Origin: an uncultured Granulosicoccaceae bacterium
Lineage (GTDB): Bacteria > Pseudomonadota > Gammaproteobacteria > Granulosicoccales > Granulosicoccaceae
DNA length: 50,838 nucleotides
Assembly (NCBI GenBank): GCA_937951345.1
Contig: CALFCF010000088.1
Location: forward strand, 1-50,838
Reading direction: 5' to 3'
In this document: in pieces, positions 39,429 through 47,233 of the stretch
Numbering within the stretch: the first letter of the stretch is position 1
Layout: every line of letters begins with the position of its first letter
Made by a program: the position numbers and the translations under genes
The notes under the pieces: generated by a model
Databases searched by the model: none
Told to the model about the DNA's origin: nothing
What the model saw: the letters and a program-made list of their open reading frames with translations, nothing else

Positions 39429-39836
39429 TTATTTAACAATCGTCAGCTTAGGTTTCTTCAATGTAGGTGTTGCCGATTCTGCGTCTGATTTATCGCGCTT
39501 GGAACCGTCGGGATCAGTAGGTGTGTCCTCCTGATCACCAAACATCATGCCCTGCCCGTTTTCACGCGCATAGATCGCAAGCACGTGACTGATGGGTACG
39601 CTGACATCTGTTGCCGAACCACTAAACCGCGCATTGAACGAGACTGAATCGTCGCCCAATACAAGATTATGGGTGGCATCGTAGCTGATATTAAGGATGA
39701 TACGCCCGTTATCGACAAACTTACGCGGCACATCAACTTCACTACCGATAGCATCAACCAGAATATACGGCGTCAGACCATTGTCCTCGATCCACTCATA
39801 AAGAGCGCGAATCAAATAGGGTCTGCTGGAGTTCAT
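39429..39836 (-). CDS. sspB: ClpXP adaptor SspB
   Basis: Delivers ssrA-tagged proteins from stalled ribosomes to ClpXP; also tethers RseA fragments in E. coli. 135 residues: the folded peptide-binding domain (RPYLIRALYEWIEDNGLTPYILVDA through SVPISHVLAIYARENGQGMMF), a flexible acidic linker (GDQEDTPTDPDGSKRDKSD), and the C-terminal ClpX-docking tail KLTIVK. All three parts are intact. It belongs to an sspA-sspB pair, but sspA lies 592 bp upstream here because of inserted DNA, so it probably needs its own promoter. Confidence 0.96.
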   Translation of the reverse strand: MNSSRPYLIRALYEWIEDNGLTPYILVDAIGSEVDVPRKFVDNGRIILNISYDATHNLVLGDDSVSFNARFSGSATDVSVPISHVLAIYARENGQGMMFGDQEDTPTDPDGSKRDKSDAESATPTLKKPKLTIVK

Positions 39837-39890
39837 GACAGCGATGGTAGTCCTGATTACCTGGTATGCGGAGTGTCAAACAATCGTTTT

Positions 39891-40052
39891 ACTAGAAGCC
39901 ATCTCAAAATTGATCGGGGACGCCGAGTCCTGCACGTTGATCCTTCGTTGTGTGCCATTCTGCGCTGCTCATTTACCGCGTGCAAACTGCACTGCTCGAG
40001 CGCCACACGCCTTACCTAAGCGCACAATCTCAATTTTGAGATGGCTTCTAGT
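39891..40052. mobile_element. MITE-like element, copy 1
   Basis: A 162-bp element with perfect 23-bp terminal inverted repeats: the left end at 39891-39913 (ACTAGAAGCCATCTCAAAAT and on) is the exact complement of the right end at 40030-40052. A second copy lies at 50441-50614, about 90% identical over the shared 157 bp. No transposase frame fits in it, so movement would need an enzyme supplied in trans. The outer CTAG is a palindrome, so it could be part of the repeat or a target duplication (CTAG, or TA inside it). It sits 55 bp upstream of sspB, between sspA and sspB. Confidence 0.8.
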
Positions 40053-40428
40053 GTGGTTTGATGCGACAAAAACGTCGTTCATAAACATAAACTACTGGCT
40101 ACTGAGGCACAATTCAAGCACAGACTCGGCAAATTCCGCGTACGTACCAAACAAATTTCGCCACACTCTCACTGATTATGCCGTTGTAATTCACATTAAA
40201 TGGGAAAGCAATACGTTGATTAGAACGTGTCTCTACAAGTTGTACGAAACACAATTAGCAATTGTTCGACCGATTTTCAGCTCAATTCTGCATAAAAATA
40301 CATTATCGGTTCTTTTCTATGCAGCGAAATTGCCGCGGCTTATCTGGCCGGTGAAACTGGCACACTACCACCGCGCTCTGGCTGACGTTTTACTGTTTAC
40401 CTATCCTCAGCAGCCGCAGACTGGCAGA
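40053..40428. other. Spacer between the element and sspA
   Basis: About 375 bp with no supported gene. A plus-strand frame of 215 codons (39835-40482) runs through it and the MITE-like element, but it has no ribosome site, no recognised domain and ends inside sspA antisense, so it is not called. A promoter for sspB could lie here or in the element. Confidence 0.5.
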
Positions 40429-41022
40429 TCAGTTCATATCACGCTCAACTTCACTCAGGCTGGCCTGAAACCCATTTCTTGAAATAATACTATTTGCGTA
40501 GTCAACAACTGCACTGGCCGACTTTGGCAAGTCCACACCGAACTGTCGAAAGCGCCAAAGCAGCGGAGCCAAAGTCGCATCGAGAATGGAATAATCATCA
40601 CTCAAAAAAAACGGTTTCGCTGCGAAGACATCAGCCGATGCGGTTATCGAATCCCGCAAAGTTTTGACCGCGAGTTGTCGTGTGGATTCATCACCGGATT
40701 CAATATCACCAATCAGCGAATACCAATCCTGTTCGATACGATAGAGAGTCAGACGTGTTTTTGCCCTGGACACCGGGTCTATTGGTAGAAAGGGGGGATG
40801 AGGGTAGCGTTCATCAAGATAATCCGTAATCACTTTCGGACCATAGAGTACAAGCTCGCGATCCACAAGCGTTGGCAGACTATTGTACGGATTCAAATGA
40901 ATCAGATCCTCGGGTTTGTTGTCAGGGTCGACAAACGAGATTTCCAATTCAATGTCTTTTTCGGCGACCACAAGTCGCACAATGTGATTATATATGTTAC
41001 TGACGTCACTATAGAGGAGCAT
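40429..41022 (-). CDS. sspA: Stringent starvation protein A (RNA polymerase-associated)
   Basis: Glutathione-transferase-fold protein that binds RNA polymerase and modulates transcription under starvation and acid stress; 197 residues. The thioredoxin-like N-terminal domain reads DVSNIYNHIVRLVVAEKDIELE with NPYNSLPTLVDRELVLYGPKVITDYLDERYPHPP; the C-terminal helical domain follows. The usual PHD-type Cys of true glutathione transferases is absent, as in other SspA proteins. It ends with SEVERDMN. The position directly downstream of the cytochrome bc1 genes is shared with many gammaproteobacteria. Confidence 0.95.
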   Translation of the reverse strand: MLLYSDVSNIYNHIVRLVVAEKDIELEISFVDPDNKPEDLIHLNPYNSLPTLVDRELVLYGPKVITDYLDERYPHPPFLPIDPVSRAKTRLTLYRIEQDWYSLIGDIESGDESTRQLAVKTLRDSITASADVFAAKPFFLSDDYSILDATLAPLLWRFRQFGVDLPKSASAVVDYANSIISRNGFQASLSEVERDMN

Positions 41023-41508
41023 TAGACACTCTTTTGTCAGACCGGTTTGCTATATACAAAGCTTGTTACAAAACGCTCTAAATATGAAACGATCTATATA
41101 TAAGAAGAAATACGAACGGATAGAGTTCGATCAGATATATATGCAGCTTTGCTATAAAGTTGCCTGATGTAAAGTCCGTTACTTTAAACAAGCGTTAATA
41201 TGGAAAGCTGCTATTCCATAAAAACGCTGAATCATAAAAAAGTGTTACGTCGATCCCGGCACAACAGAACCCCACAAGGAACAATACACCAGGAACACAG
41301 CATCAGGAACACTGCATCAGGAAAACTACGTCAAGAATCGCCGGCCAGGTGCGCGGCTGTCACACGGAAGTCGGACGCAAGTATCGCATCAGATCTCATG
41401 CAAAGTTTTTGATCCGTGGTATTGGCCATACAACAGCCACGAAGACCGTCGTAAAACAGCCGTAAAATAACCTCAGATCCCCGGCCAACTTTTCTTCAAT
41501 GGCAGCTA
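41023..41508. other. Spacer between petC and sspA with a short tandem repeat
   Basis: 485 bp without a supported gene. It includes AT-rich stretches with TATATA boxes (41052-41057, 41094-41099, 41136-41143), likely part of the sspA promoter region. At 41276-41331 there is an imperfect tandem repeat of 14 bp in four units (AAGGAACAATACAC, CAGGAACACAGCAT, CAGGAACACTGCAT, CAGGAAAACTACGT). The 70-codon frame over it (41200-41412) is not supported. Confidence 0.6.
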
Positions 41509-42303
41509 CTAATGTACAACGTCGCGCCAGTATTCTTTTTTGAGCATGTAAGCAATACCCAATAAACCAAACAGGAACAGCAATACAAACATACCGATAC
41601 GGTGACGCGTTTGTTTTATCGGATCAGCCATGTAAGCCAGAAAATTTGTAATGTCAGTAACGGTTTGATCATATTCAGAGACAGACTGTGTGCCTGGTGA
41701 CATCAGCTCAAGTTTGACTTTTTCGTGGCCACTACCATCATCTACGACGACTTTCTTCTGCCATCCTTGTAACTCCCAGAGCACGTGCGGCATCGCAGCA
41801 CCCGGATAGACGGTGTTGTTAACACCGATACCGCCGCGCGATGGATCAAGGTAAAAGCTTTTCAAATAAGTGTATATCCAATCAACACCTCGTGAGCGAG
41901 CTGTGAGAGCAAGATTAGGTGGGACCACACCAAACGCATTGCGTCCGTACTCGGTAGTCATGTTGTTTTCCATGAGTGATCCGACTTTTGTAGGTTCACC
42001 AGCCGCATCTGTTGTGAAAATCAATTGCTCAGACACGTCTTCTTCAGATAATCCAAGATCACGCGCCATACGGCTGTAACGCTGGTAATTAGCTGAGTGG
42101 CAGGCCATGCAATAGTTAACAAACAGCTTGGCACCACGTTGCAATGATTTTTCGCTGCCAGCATCTATTCGCGGTGATTCAAGTGCAACCGAACTTCCAG
42201 CGGAAAACACCGGATTCACACCCAGCAACGCCAACACAAATGTAAGGCACAAAGCTAAACGAACATTCATTTTTATCAATATCGGAGGATTGTTCGTGAT
42301 CAT
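41509..42303 (-). CDS. petC: Cytochrome c1 of the bc1 complex
   Basis: Membrane-bound c-type cytochrome passing electrons from the Rieske centre to soluble carriers; 264 residues. A signal peptide (MNVRLALCLTFVLALLGVNPVFSAG) precedes the haem site CMACH (C65, C68, H69). The methionine ligand is probably in the AAMPHVLWELQG stretch. One C-terminal membrane anchor (FVLLFLFGLLGIAYML) ends in KKEYWRDVVH. ATG 42303 overlaps petB by four bases; ATG 42270 would start right at the signal peptide and is an alternative. Confidence 0.96.
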   Translation of the reverse strand: MITNNPPILIKMNVRLALCLTFVLALLGVNPVFSAGSSVALESPRIDAGSEKSLQRGAKLFVNYCMACHSANYQRYSRMARDLGLSEEDVSEQLIFTTDAAGEPTKVGSLMENNMTTEYGRNAFGVVPPNLALTARSRGVDWIYTYLKSFYLDPSRGGIGVNNTVYPGAAMPHVLWELQGWQKKVVVDDGSGHEKVKLELMSPGTQSVSEYDQTVTDITNFLAYMADPIKQTRHRIGMFVLLFLFGLLGIAYMLKKEYWRDVVH

Positions 42304-43523
42304 GTTGTCACCCTCTCAGGGACAGGCTTGGTTTTCTCATTCTTACTAATGATGAATAAACCAACAAAGAATCCAAAATATATAAGCGAGCAAATTCGCG
42401 ATATCCACTTGCCAGCATCAGTCACAGGTTGCAAACCAAAGTAACCCAGCACGATAAACGCAGCGACAAATGAGAATAACAGCACTTTAAAAGCTGTCGA
42501 ACGGTAGCGAATTGAACGCACCTTGCCACGGTCGATCCAGGGTAGAAAAAACAGTACGACAATGGCCGCGCCCATCGCAATAACACCGCCGAGTTTGCTT
42601 GGTATCGCACGAAGAATGGCGTAGAAAGGCGTGAAGTACCAGACAGGAGCGATATGCTCAGGTGTTTTCAACGGATCTGCCGGTACAAAGTTCGCGTGCT
42701 CAAGAAAATAGCCACCCATTTCCGGCATAAAGAAAACGATAGTAAAAAACACGATCAGGAATACGATCGCACCCATAAAATCTTTTACCGTGTAATAAGG
42801 GTGAAACGGGATACCGTCTTTTGGTATGCCTTGCGAATTCTTCAGCGCTTTGATATCCACACCATCCGGATTATTGGAACCCACTTCATGCAACGCCATA
42901 ATATGCGCCACCACCAGGCCAATGAGTACCAGCGGAACGGCTATGACATGCAATGCAAAGAAACGGTTAAGCGTTGCATCAGATACAACATAGTCGCCGC
43001 GCAACCACAACGTTAGCGCGTCACCAATGCCAAACGGTATGGCGCCGAACAGCGAGATGATCACCTGAGCTCCCCAGTAAGACATTTGACCCCACGGAAG
43101 CAGGTAACCCATAAAAGCTTCAGCCATCAGACACACATAAATAAGCATGCCGAAAATCCAAAGTAACTCACGTGGTTTTTGATAGGAGCCGTACATCAAC
43201 GCACGAAACATATGTAAGTAAACCACGACAAAAAACATCGACGCCCCGGTAGAATGCATATAGCGAATCAACCAGCCAAAATTGACGTCTCGCATGATGT
43301 ATTCAACCGAAGCAAATGCGAGTTCGCCATCGGGTTTGTAATTCATTGTCAGGAAAATGCCGGTAACGATCTGAATGATCAGCACCAGCAGTGACAAAGC
43401 ACCAAAGTAATACCAGAAATTAAAATTCTTGGGTGCGTAGTACTTGGTAATGTGTTCCTCCAGAAGCTTGGTTAGCGGAAACCGCTGGTCGATCCAGGCA
43501 ACTGTGTCATTGAGCTTACTCAC
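42300..43523 (-). CDS. petB: Cytochrome b of the bc1 complex
   Basis: Core quinol-oxidising subunit; 407 residues with eight or more membrane helices. Two pairs of haem-binding histidines are visible: the first in YMHSTGASMFFVVVYLHMFRAL, the second in FFALHVIAVPLVLIGLVVAHIMAL. The Qo-site motif is PVWY (HIAPVWYFTPFYAILRAIP), a variant of PEWY that occurs in beta- and gammaproteobacteria. Full-length cytochrome b, not the split b6/subunit IV form. It overlaps both petA and petC by four bases. Confidence 0.98.
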   Translation of the reverse strand: MSKLNDTVAWIDQRFPLTKLLEEHITKYYAPKNFNFWYYFGALSLLVLIIQIVTGIFLTMNYKPDGELAFASVEYIMRDVNFGWLIRYMHSTGASMFFVVVYLHMFRALMYGSYQKPRELLWIFGMLIYVCLMAEAFMGYLLPWGQMSYWGAQVIISLFGAIPFGIGDALTLWLRGDYVVSDATLNRFFALHVIAVPLVLIGLVVAHIMALHEVGSNNPDGVDIKALKNSQGIPKDGIPFHPYYTVKDFMGAIVFLIVFFTIVFFMPEMGGYFLEHANFVPADPLKTPEHIAPVWYFTPFYAILRAIPSKLGGVIAMGAAIVVLFFLPWIDRGKVRSIRYRSTAFKVLLFSFVAAFIVLGYFGLQPVTDAGKWISRICSLIYFGFFVGLFIISKNEKTKPVPERVTT

Positions 43524-44257
43524 GCGGCAACTCCCTCTTGCTGATCCTCACCAACAAGAATCAATGTGTCCGACAGGTATTTATGCGGAGGAATATCCAT
43601 ATTTGTGGGTGCAGGAACGCCAGCATAAACACGACCCGAAAAATCGAATTTCGAACCGTGACATGGACAGAAAAATCCGCCTAACCAATCTGCGCCCAGA
43701 TCAGCTGCTGCCACTTCTGGACGGTAAGTTGGCGAACAACCGAGGTGGGTGCAAATTCCCACCATCACCAGTATTTCCGGCTTGATAGATCGAGTTTCAT
43801 TTTGAGCATATGCCGGCTGAATGGAATTTTCACTGTCAGGATCTGACAATTGACTCTGCACCTGTTCAAGTCCACCAAGCGCATCCGGTGTACGGTTGAC
43901 AATCCAAACCGGTTTACCGCGCCACTCAACTGTCAGTCGCTGCCCCGGCTCAAGCTTACTAATGTCTGCTTCAACCGGCGCACCGGCTGCTTTAGCACGT
44001 TCACTAGGAGACATAGACGCCACCATCGGTGCCGCCAGCGCAACTGCGCCCAGCCCACCGACAACACCGGCACCCGTGACCAGCATACGTCGCCGACCGG
44101 GATCGATCTGATCGGTCCGGATCGAGCTTTCCGCATTTGCCAGCTCGGATCCAGCAGCTGAAACATCCTGCGTAGCATCTATAGCCACATCACCTGTGGT
44201 CGACTGCGGTGACCTGCCCGGGCTTTGACCCGGCGATTTGCCTCGCTTGGAAGCCAT
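43520..44257 (-). CDS. petA: Rieske iron-sulfur protein of the bc1 complex
   Basis: Membrane-anchored Rieske [2Fe-2S] subunit; 245 residues. Cluster ligands are C169/H171 (CTHLGC) and C197/H200 (CPCHGS), with the disulfide cysteines C174 and C199. A Tat-type signal anchor GRRRMLVTGAGVVGG starts at residue 54, so the N terminus carries about 53 extra residues rich in Ser, Gly, Ala and Asp that most relatives lack. GGAG stands 6 bp before ATG 44257, so this long form looks genuine. An internal GTG (residue 24) is possible. First gene of petA-petB-petC. Confidence 0.97.
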   Translation of the reverse strand: MASKRGKSPGQSPGRSPQSTTGDVAIDATQDVSAAGSELANAESSIRTDQIDPGRRRMLVTGAGVVGGLGAVALAAPMVASMSPSERAKAAGAPVEADISKLEPGQRLTVEWRGKPVWIVNRTPDALGGLEQVQSQLSDPDSENSIQPAYAQNETRSIKPEILVMVGICTHLGCSPTYRPEVAAADLGADWLGGFFCPCHGSKFDFSGRVYAGVPAPTNMDIPPHKYLSDTLILVGEDQQEGVAA

Positions 44258-45046
44258 GTTGAACTCCGATTTATCTTAAGTAAAATTCTATTCGCTTAGA
44301 CCAGCAACACGTTAACAGGACAGATCCAGTGTTCACCTTAGCTGGCTGTTGTAACCGAGTCGGTCGTCCTTGTTGCTGATCATCCGTCGGCAACTGGTTA
44401 TTTGTCATTGCCATTTAATCTAACTGCAACTCGTCGGTCAGTAGTGATCAGCTTCGATGATTAGTCACGGATATTAGACCTCAATAAGTGACTTGCCGAC
44501 CTCAATCCATTTTGCATTTGAGTCCATCGCGTTGAGAGGTTGCCTTTATCTCAAGATACGATAGCTGACGTCGATCCACGGTTCGTTGTTGATTATTATT
44601 TTCCCAGATGCTTGTTCCGGTGTTCCCGAGTGTCCCTACCGGAAAACCGCTCCAATAGCGATCTGGTCTTTGCTCATAAGCCTGATTGTGCAGTTAATCT
44701 GTCCACATGCACAACCTGAAAAACCGGTGCGCAAGAGGTTCTTGGTCCAGCGAAACCATCAGCTAACGCGTCAACCCGGTTACCCTATTCCTGGCGGTCT
44801 GTTAGGACTGTTCCGGCCCGACACTGAAGGCTGGATTCGTGCCACAGAAAAAGCGAGCCTAAAAGCGGAATTTTAGCATAGCCAGTTAGCAAATTTCCCA
44901 TTGCCGAACAGCACTATCATTTGCCGGCAGCCCGGTGACCGCGTCCACCGTTATCAGACCACAGCTGTCGAGCTGACTTGGTATAGTGCGCTTACTCGGC
45001 CTGCGAATAATCTGATGAGGCTGACCGGTATTAACAGGTACGACAG
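44258..45046. other. Long spacer between divergent petA and the DegS-type gene
   Basis: 790 bp without a supported gene. Promoters for petABC (minus) and for the protease (plus) must lie here but none stands out. A 96-codon frame (44586-44876) with a hydrophobic stretch has no ribosome site or known domain and is not called. No tRNA, inverted-repeat element or strong hairpin was seen. Confidence 0.55.
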
Positions 45047-46174
45047 GTGAATCGCACTCTCTATTTTACGTTCTGCTGTGTCATAGGAATCTTGTTCGCG
45101 GCGGCAATCCACTTCAAGGATTCGATTCGTTCCATTTTCGATGCCGAATCAAAGCATCCGACCGTCAGTGATGGCACAGGCGGCAATTTTTTGTCGCATA
45201 CCGACCAACTCGAGCAAACAACCTCATTTGCTGACGGAATAAAGATCGCTTCACCATCAGTCGTCAGCGTGTACACCGTCATTGACGGGACACTCGATCA
45301 TCTGACACCTCAGAACAGCCAGCAGGCCAACCAGGGCTCCGGTGTCATTATTGACAGTGACGGTCTGGTGGTCACCAGCAATCACTTGATCGACGGAGCA
45401 AAAAATATCTACATTGCGCTGGCTGATAACAGAATCTTTGAGGCCAGATTGATTGGTCGTGACCTGGAAACAGATCTGGCACTGGTCCAGACACAAACCA
45501 TTGAGCCACTACCTTCTCTGGAGCTGAAAAACGACATAATGCCCGAGGTGGGTGACGTTGTACTCGCTATCGGTAATCCCTACGGTGTCGGTCAGACGGT
45601 CACCATGGGAATCATCAGTGCTGTGCGCCGTAAACTGACCGGGGTCAGCCCGCTGCAAAACTTTATGCAGATTGACGCGGCCATCAACCCGGGCAACTCG
45701 GGGGGGGCGTTGATCAATTCGCGCGGTGAGTTATTGGGAATCAATACAGCGATATTTTCACGACTCGACGGTGCCCAGGGTATTGGTTTTGCGATACCGG
45801 CCAATGTTGTGGGATGGATTGTACCGCAGCTCCTGTCACAAGGAGAGGTGGTCAGGGGTTGGCTCGGCATTGCCGCACAGGATCTGATCAACTTCCCCGA
45901 ACTGTTCGGTGCGAATGCCAATGGCGCAGTAGTCGTCGGTCTGAGTGAGGAAGGTCCGGCAGGTAATGCCGGTATACAGCTGGGCGACGTTATCGTATCG
46001 GTTAACCAAAATCCGGTTCAACGGGCTGACAACTTGCTGACAGACGTGGCAGCGGGTCAACCGGGCAGCACGGTGCAACTAGGTGTGCAGCGAGGCTCGC
46101 TAGAACTTATCGTTGACGTGATGTTGGGGGAGCGGCCGGAAGTGGTTGGAGTTCAAAGCGAGCAGTTGCAGTAA
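45047..46174 (+). CDS. degS: DegS/AlgW-type periplasmic serine protease
   Basis: Membrane-anchored HtrA-family protease, 375 residues. In relatives it cleaves the anti-sigma factor RseA/MucA after sensing misfolded outer-membrane proteins. An N-terminal membrane anchor (TLYFTFCCVIGILFAAAI) is followed by the protease domain with His113 (VTSNHLID), Asp143 (ETDLALV) and Ser218 (NPGNSGGALI), and a single PDZ domain (RGWLGIAAQDL to the end), which separates DegS from two-PDZ DegP. The start is GTG at 45047. A run of eight G (45700-45707) spans the catalytic SGG codons and could slip. The region before His is SNH rather than the common NNH. Confidence 0.9.
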   Translation: MNRTLYFTFCCVIGILFAAAIHFKDSIRSIFDAESKHPTVSDGTGGNFLSHTDQLEQTTSFADGIKIASPSVVSVYTVIDGTLDHLTPQNSQQANQGSGVIIDSDGLVVTSNHLIDGAKNIYIALADNRIFEARLIGRDLETDLALVQTQTIEPLPSLELKNDIMPEVGDVVLAIGNPYGVGQTVTMGIISAVRRKLTGVSPLQNFMQIDAAINPGNSGGALINSRGELLGINTAIFSRLDGAQGIGFAIPANVVGWIVPQLLSQGEVVRGWLGIAAQDLINFPELFGANANGAVVVGLSEEGPAGNAGIQLGDVIVSVNQNPVQRADNLLTDVAAGQPGSTVQLGVQRGSLELIVDVMLGERPEVVGVQSEQLQ

Positions 46175-46386
46175 TATCAGTTAGACAGCCACCCGCACCC
46201 GAAATCGCGCCCACGGCGTTGCAACAGCGCATCCAACGCTGTTTTAACCAAATTTCTATTCACAACGGCAATCGCCGCTTGAGCGGTCGTTGCAAAAAAC
46301 GCCGTTCACTTATCCCAAATCGAACAACAAAGTGTGACACGTGCTCAGTCGACCAAACTAAATATGTCGACAACACAGAAGAAACG

Positions 46387-47082
46387 ATGTTTAAAAACCC
46401 AACTCAACGTTTTATCGAAAAACTGGGCCGGGTGTGGGTGCGCGCCAACATTCGCAATATCAAAACGCGTGAGTTCTGCATTATTGCCAGCAACTGCACC
46501 GGAACGCTGCCCTATCGCTTTCTGGATATCCCGTACAACACCCCCACAGTCAATTTACTTTTCCTCGCACCGTGTTACCTGAAGTTCATTCAGAATCTGG
46601 AGCATTACCTGAACGAACCGCTAGTGTTCTACCCGACATCCAAATACCCCGAAGGCGAATCCATACGGAACAACTTCCGACACCATTACCCCATTGGGAC
46701 ACTGGACGACATTGAAGTGCACTTTATGCATTACCAAACCGCCGCAGAAGCAAAAAACAAGTGGGATAGACGTAAGAAACGGGTTGATCCGGATAACCTG
46801 ATCTTTGCTTTCACTGACAAAGACTTATGTACACCGGCATTGCTTGAGGAATTCGATTCGCTACCTTATCCGAACAAATACGTGTTGACGGCCAAAAACT
46901 GGCCGCAACTGAAAAGTACAATACAAGTGCCGTATTTTGAGGATGAACAGGAGATTGGCGATTGCTACACCCACTACGGGCATTTGGCACACATCGATTT
47001 CGTCGAACTTATTTCCAGTGTTGCCAAAAGCAACCAAACGAAACAGGTACCTTACGCGATTCCGGAAAGTGTCGAGTCCTGA
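46387..47082 (+). CDS. DUF1919 family protein, probable polysaccharide-related
   Basis: 231 residues. The opening block (REFCIIASNCTGTLPYRFLDI, then PYNTPTVNLLFLAPCYLKFIQNLEHYL) matches the DUF1919 family, whose members often lie in exopolysaccharide or capsule gene clusters; their reaction is unproven. Here no other glycan genes are adjacent. The ATG at 46387 is chosen because AGAAG lies just upstream and the family region begins soon after; the frame is open for 56 codons more, but that part is Arg/Cys-rich and looks like noise. The 212 bp between the protease gene and this start holds nothing else I recognise. Confidence 0.75.
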   Translation: MFKNPTQRFIEKLGRVWVRANIRNIKTREFCIIASNCTGTLPYRFLDIPYNTPTVNLLFLAPCYLKFIQNLEHYLNEPLVFYPTSKYPEGESIRNNFRHHYPIGTLDDIEVHFMHYQTAAEAKNKWDRRKKRVDPDNLIFAFTDKDLCTPALLEEFDSLPYPNKYVLTAKNWPQLKSTIQVPYFEDEQEIGDCYTHYGHLAHIDFVELISSVAKSNQTKQVPYAIPESVES

Positions 47083-47233
47083 CTCGCGGAGCTACTCTCT
47101 ACCGCTGGCCCGTTCGCATTCGACAGCTCTGTCCTGCCGGCCACCTTCATCACAACCTTAACCTTAGTCGCGCAACTCGCTTTTACAGATTCGGGTTAAA
47201 CACTTTCATCTATGAATTTGATGGCGAATAAAT

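Noticed and set aside
39835-40482. A 215-codon plus-strand frame spanning the MITE-like element and reading into sspA antisense
   Set aside because: No ribosome site, no domain, and the part shared with copy 2 is explained by DNA similarity of the element rather than by protein conservation.
44586-44876. A 96-codon frame in the petA/degS spacer with one hydrophobic stretch
   Set aside because: No ribosome site and no family resemblance; Pro/Arg-rich downstream part looks random.
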